Shown: piece by piece, positions 61,499 through 64,000 of the stretch
Layout: each line of letters begins with the position of its first letter
How positions within the stretch are numbered: the stretch's first letter is position 1
NCBI RefSeq assembly: GCF_028657945.1
Contig: NZ_CP059693.1
Coordinates: 4,340,001 to 4,404,000 of the forward strand
DNA: 64,000 bases
Origin: Thalassomonas haliotis
GTDB lineage: Bacteria > Pseudomonadota > Gammaproteobacteria > Enterobacterales > Alteromonadaceae
Reading direction: 5' to 3'
Position numbers and translations under genes: made by a program
The notes under the pieces: model-generated
What the model was told of the DNA's origin: nothing
Seen by the model: only the letters and a program-made list of their open reading frames with translations
Databases searched by the model: none

Positions 61499-62797
61499 AT
61501 GGCAACGTTTTCAAATTCATATGACACTAAGCAGGTGTCTGGAACACATACGGGTAAGGACTGCCGCTTCGCACTGACATCGTTAACCTCACTGTTTTTT
61601 ATGTGGGGCTTTATTACTTGCCTCAATGATATCCTGATCCCCCATTTAAAAGGGGTTTTCGACTTATCCTACAGCCAGGCCATGCTGGTACAGTTTTGCT
61701 TTTTTGGTGCTTATTTTATTGTCTCCCTGCCCTCGGGGACCCTGGTCAAACGCCTGGGTTATCAAAAAGGCATAGTGCTCGGCCTGGTGATCGCCGCCCT
61801 GGGCTGCCTGTGCTTTTATCCTGCGGCCAGCCTGCACAGCTACGCCATTTTCTTATTGGCCCTGTTTATCCTGGCCAGCGGCATCACGCTGCTGCAGGTC
61901 TCAGCCAATCCCTATGTCAGCATCCTGGGAGACGCTAAAACCGCCTCTTCCCGATTGACTATGACCCAGGCTTTTAACTCCCTTGGTACCACAGTAGCAC
62001 CGTTTTTTGGTGCCTATTTAATCCTGGAACAGGCAAGTGAGGCGATATCGGCAACGGCTTCGGCGCAGCAGGTACAGATGCCCTACCTGCTGCTGGCCGC
62101 TCTGTTATTACTGCTCGCCGCCGCCTTTGCCGCCTTAAAACTGCCGAATATGTCTGCTGAAACCAGACAGGGCCAAACCCAAAAAGCTGGGGGGGAAAAC
62201 CATCAGCGAACAAGTGCCTGGCACTATCGCCACCTGGTCCTTGGCGCTGTCGGCATTTTTGTCTATGTCGGCGCCGAAGTGGCAATCGGCAGTTTTCTGG
62301 TAAATTTCTTCACCGACCCGAATATCGGCGCCATGGAAGAGTCGGCTGCCGCCAAATATATCGCTTATTACTGGGGAGGCGCTATGGTGGGACGTTTTAT
62401 CGGCGCCGTTGCCATGCAAAAAATAGCCGCCGGTAAAGCCCTGTGCTTCAATGCCGCCGTGGCCATGGTGTTGATGTTGTTGGCTATGCTTGCTTCCGGA
62501 CATCTGGCCATGACGGCGATTTTATTAGTGGGCTTGTGTAACTCCATTATGTTTCCCACCATTTTCAGCCTGGCCCTCAAGGGTTTAGGAAAATTTACCA
62601 GCCAGGGCTCGGGCATTTTATGCCTGGCGATAGTCGGCGGCGCCATCATCCCCCTGCTCCAGGGGGTTTTGGCTGATAACATCGGCATACAAGCGTCCTT
62701 TTTCTTGCCTATCCTGTGTTACGGCTTTATTGCCTATTACGGTTTGTCGGGGAGTAAAGTGGCGCCAGGTAGCAATGAGGCTAAGCATCAGGAATAA
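61499..62797 (+). CDS. FucP/GluP-type sugar MFS transporter
   Basis: A 432-residue, 12-helix permease. [28 protein letters not shown] is the start typical of the fucose/glucose/galactose:H+ symporter family (seen in parts), and [21 protein letters not shown] and [23 protein letters not shown] are further family motifs. It probably imports glucose from beta-glucosides. It is divergent from the GH1 gene and shares its operators. Confidence 0.92.
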   Translation: MATFSNSYDTKQVSGTHTGKDCRFALTSLTSLFFMWGFITCLNDILIPHLKGVFDLSYSQAMLVQFCFFGAYFIVSLPSGTLVKRLGYQKGIVLGLVIAALGCLCFYPAASLHSYAIFLLALFILASGITLLQVSANPYVSILGDAKTASSRLTMTQAFNSLGTTVAPFFGAYLILEQASEAISATASAQQVQMPYLLLAALLLLLAAAFAALKLPNMSAETRQGQTQKAGGENHQRTSAWHYRHLVLGAVGIFVYVGAEVAIGSFLVNFFTDPNIGAMEESAAAKYIAYYWGGAMVGRFIGAVAMQKIAAGKALCFNAAVAMVLMLLAMLASGHLAMTAILLVGLCNSIMFPTIFSLALKGLGKFTSQGSGILCLAIVGGAIIPLLQGVLADNIGIQASFFLPILCYGFIAYYGLSGSKVAPGSNEAKHQE

Positions 62798-62813
62798 TGA
62801 AAAGAAAACATCC

Positions 62814-62837
62814 CCCGGCAACAATAAAGCTGCCGGG
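62814..62837. terminator. Terminator-like hairpin between convergent genes
   Basis: The perfect 7-bp stem CCCGGCA/TGCCGGG with a 10-base loop lies between the transporter and copD-like genes. Confidence 0.6.
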
Positions 62838-62854
62838 AAAAGCAATAAAGTCAT

Positions 62855-63763
62855 CTAAGACAAGACTACCGGCCCGAGGATGCTGGATAATACCGCGGTG
62901 ATCACCAAAATAATATCAGCCAGGAACAGCTCGCTGATAATGGCATTCCTTTTCATGGTTAACATCTGCACCTGATTTAACGCCGGCACCAGACTGTGTT
63001 TATATTTATGCTTATGCAAGACTACCAGCAGAAACACGGTAGTGACTGTGATTAATTTCAGCAGCATGGTTTGCCCGTAGGTGGTGGTAAATAAATCTGC
63101 CGAGCTTGCCAATACCTGGCTTAATAAGCCCCCGCCGCCAAGCAACAACAAGGGCACCATTATCAGGGTGAGCTGGCCAAAAAAGCGCATCACCCGATAC
63201 AGGCTTGCCAGGTTAAGCAGCTGATAACAAATCAGCAAAGGGTATAAAGCCCCGAGCCACCAGGCAGAAGTGATGATATGCAGGGCCATCAGCCAACTTG
63301 CACCGCTGCCAAGCTCGGCGGTATTTCCCAACAAGGTAAAAGAATAACTTAATGCCAGAATCCCGCTAAAGTAACACAAGAAAAACAATTTCCGGTTAGA
63401 AGCCTGAGCCGCAGGTTTTCTTCTTAAATGCAGCAAAAACAAAGCGGCGATAGCCGTAAAACCGAATAAGCGCCAAAACAGGGCATCTCCTGACGGGCCA
63501 TGCCAGAGCAGGTGAAGACTTTCACCGTCAAACAGACCAAAAAAGCCCGTTTGCGAAGCAGCCCCCACAGCCATAAAAAAATTGATAATCACGGCTGTTA
63601 TGCCAAGGCACAAGCACAGCCGGATATAGCGGACAATAGGTTGGATATTGGCGTTGGCACGGATTAAAGCGCCAATAAAAGAACCGCCGATGGCAGCGGC
63701 AACCCCCATGTAAATTAACCAGCGGGAAATAATATCCCCCACATCCCAAATAGAAAGCGCCAT
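62855..63763 (-). CDS. CopD-family copper resistance membrane protein
   Basis: A 302-residue inner-membrane protein with eight or so helices (ISRWLIYMGVAAAIGGSFIG, LCLGITAVIINFFMAVG, LFWRLFGFTAIAALFLLHL, LMALHIITSAWWLGALYPLLI, FGQLTLIMVPLLLLGGG, MLLKLITVTTVFLLVVLHKHK). The pair H-I-x6-WWLGALYPL and LKL...LHKHKYKH fits CopD, which is linked to copper passage across the inner membrane. A copC partner, if any, would lie outside the window. The gap from 63764 to the window end holds nothing recognised. Confidence 0.85.
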   Translation of the reverse strand: MALSIWDVGDIISRWLIYMGVAAAIGGSFIGALIRANANIQPIVRYIRLCLCLGITAVIINFFMAVGAASQTGFFGLFDGESLHLLWHGPSGDALFWRLFGFTAIAALFLLHLRRKPAAQASNRKLFFLCYFSGILALSYSFTLLGNTAELGSGASWLMALHIITSAWWLGALYPLLICYQLLNLASLYRVMRFFGQLTLIMVPLLLLGGGGLLSQVLASSADLFTTTYGQTMLLKLITVTTVFLLVVLHKHKYKHSLVPALNQVQMLTMKRNAIISELFLADIILVITAVLSSILGPVVLS

Positions 63764-64000
63764 ACTTACTCCTCATCTTAGGATATGATCGTCTCAATAA
63801 GATAAACGACCACTACCTCGTACCAAAAATGAGAATTCCTCTTTCGCAGGACGGACATCTTTGCCCATTAATTGCAGCTTAATTGCTAAGAAGTGTGTCG
63901 GGAAGTTTCCCGGCTCACTACAGCAGCAGTAAAAATAAGCTTAGCCGATTTTAATCACAAAGGCCCAAATGCTCAAGTGCGGTTAATTGCCCCTTTGCTT

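Overview
The window looks like chromosomal DNA of a marine gammaproteobacterium of the Alteromonadales, most like Colwelliaceae such as Thalassomonas (inference from gene content; no rRNA or housekeeping marker set is present to prove it). Supporting signs are a TonB/tryptophan-halogenase/SapC cluster, a Shewanella-type H-NOX nitric oxide circuit, a CsrB-type regulatory RNA with a GacA/UvrY box, class I PHA genes with a phasin, and several TonB-dependent receptors.

Layout. 1-4100: polyhydroxyalkanoate storage genes (depolymerase phaZ facing synthase phaC, then a phasin with a histone-H1-like tail). 4442-14509: a same-strand run of five genes (di-haem lipoprotein cytochrome, GMC oxidoreductase, membrane patatin, DUF4331-like exported protein, TPR lipoprotein) that reads as one uncharacterised envelope redox/lipid operon. 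14495-19666: a compact nitric oxide / cyclic-di-GMP circuit, hnoC divergent from hnoB-hnoD-hnoX-hnoK. 19836-22276: K+ channel, DUF1614 membrane protein, rsgA. 22715-22864 is a decayed CBS-domain fragment. 22928-33245: DUF6445, SapC, tryptophan halogenase and an STN-type TonB receptor, divergent from FecI/FecR regulators and a sugar-porter MFS transporter. 33469-35398: DUF6795 protein plus class 3 lipase, with a relic of a duplicated copy upstream. 35614-40131: an accessory stretch with an integron-cassette-like gene, a SymE-type toxin with a structured leader, an intact IS50-like element with perfect 9-bp target duplication inserted in the leader of a second symE-like unit, and small hypotheticals. 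40544-44800: an iron-type TonB receptor, small membrane protein and PepSY protein operon behind a Fur-like box. 45081-55651: mixed metabolic and regulatory genes, including a solitary PBP2 and two LysR regulators. 55815-57344: a CsrB-like RNA, two divergent 33-residue peptide genes under a SoxR box, and soxR. 57393-62797: a beta-glucoside regulon (LacI regulator, GPH symporter, GH1 beta-glucosidase, divergent FucP-type transporter) with two near-identical palindromic operators. 62855-63763: CopD-family protein.

The strongest new-looking observation is the SoxR-box promoter (56793-56823) that points away from soxR and drives two tandem, gaplessly alignable 33-residue peptides absent from ordinary gene prediction. 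Next are the five-gene redox/lipid operon, the IS insertion that splits a conserved hairpin leader of a symE-like gene, and the cassette-like gene at 35680.
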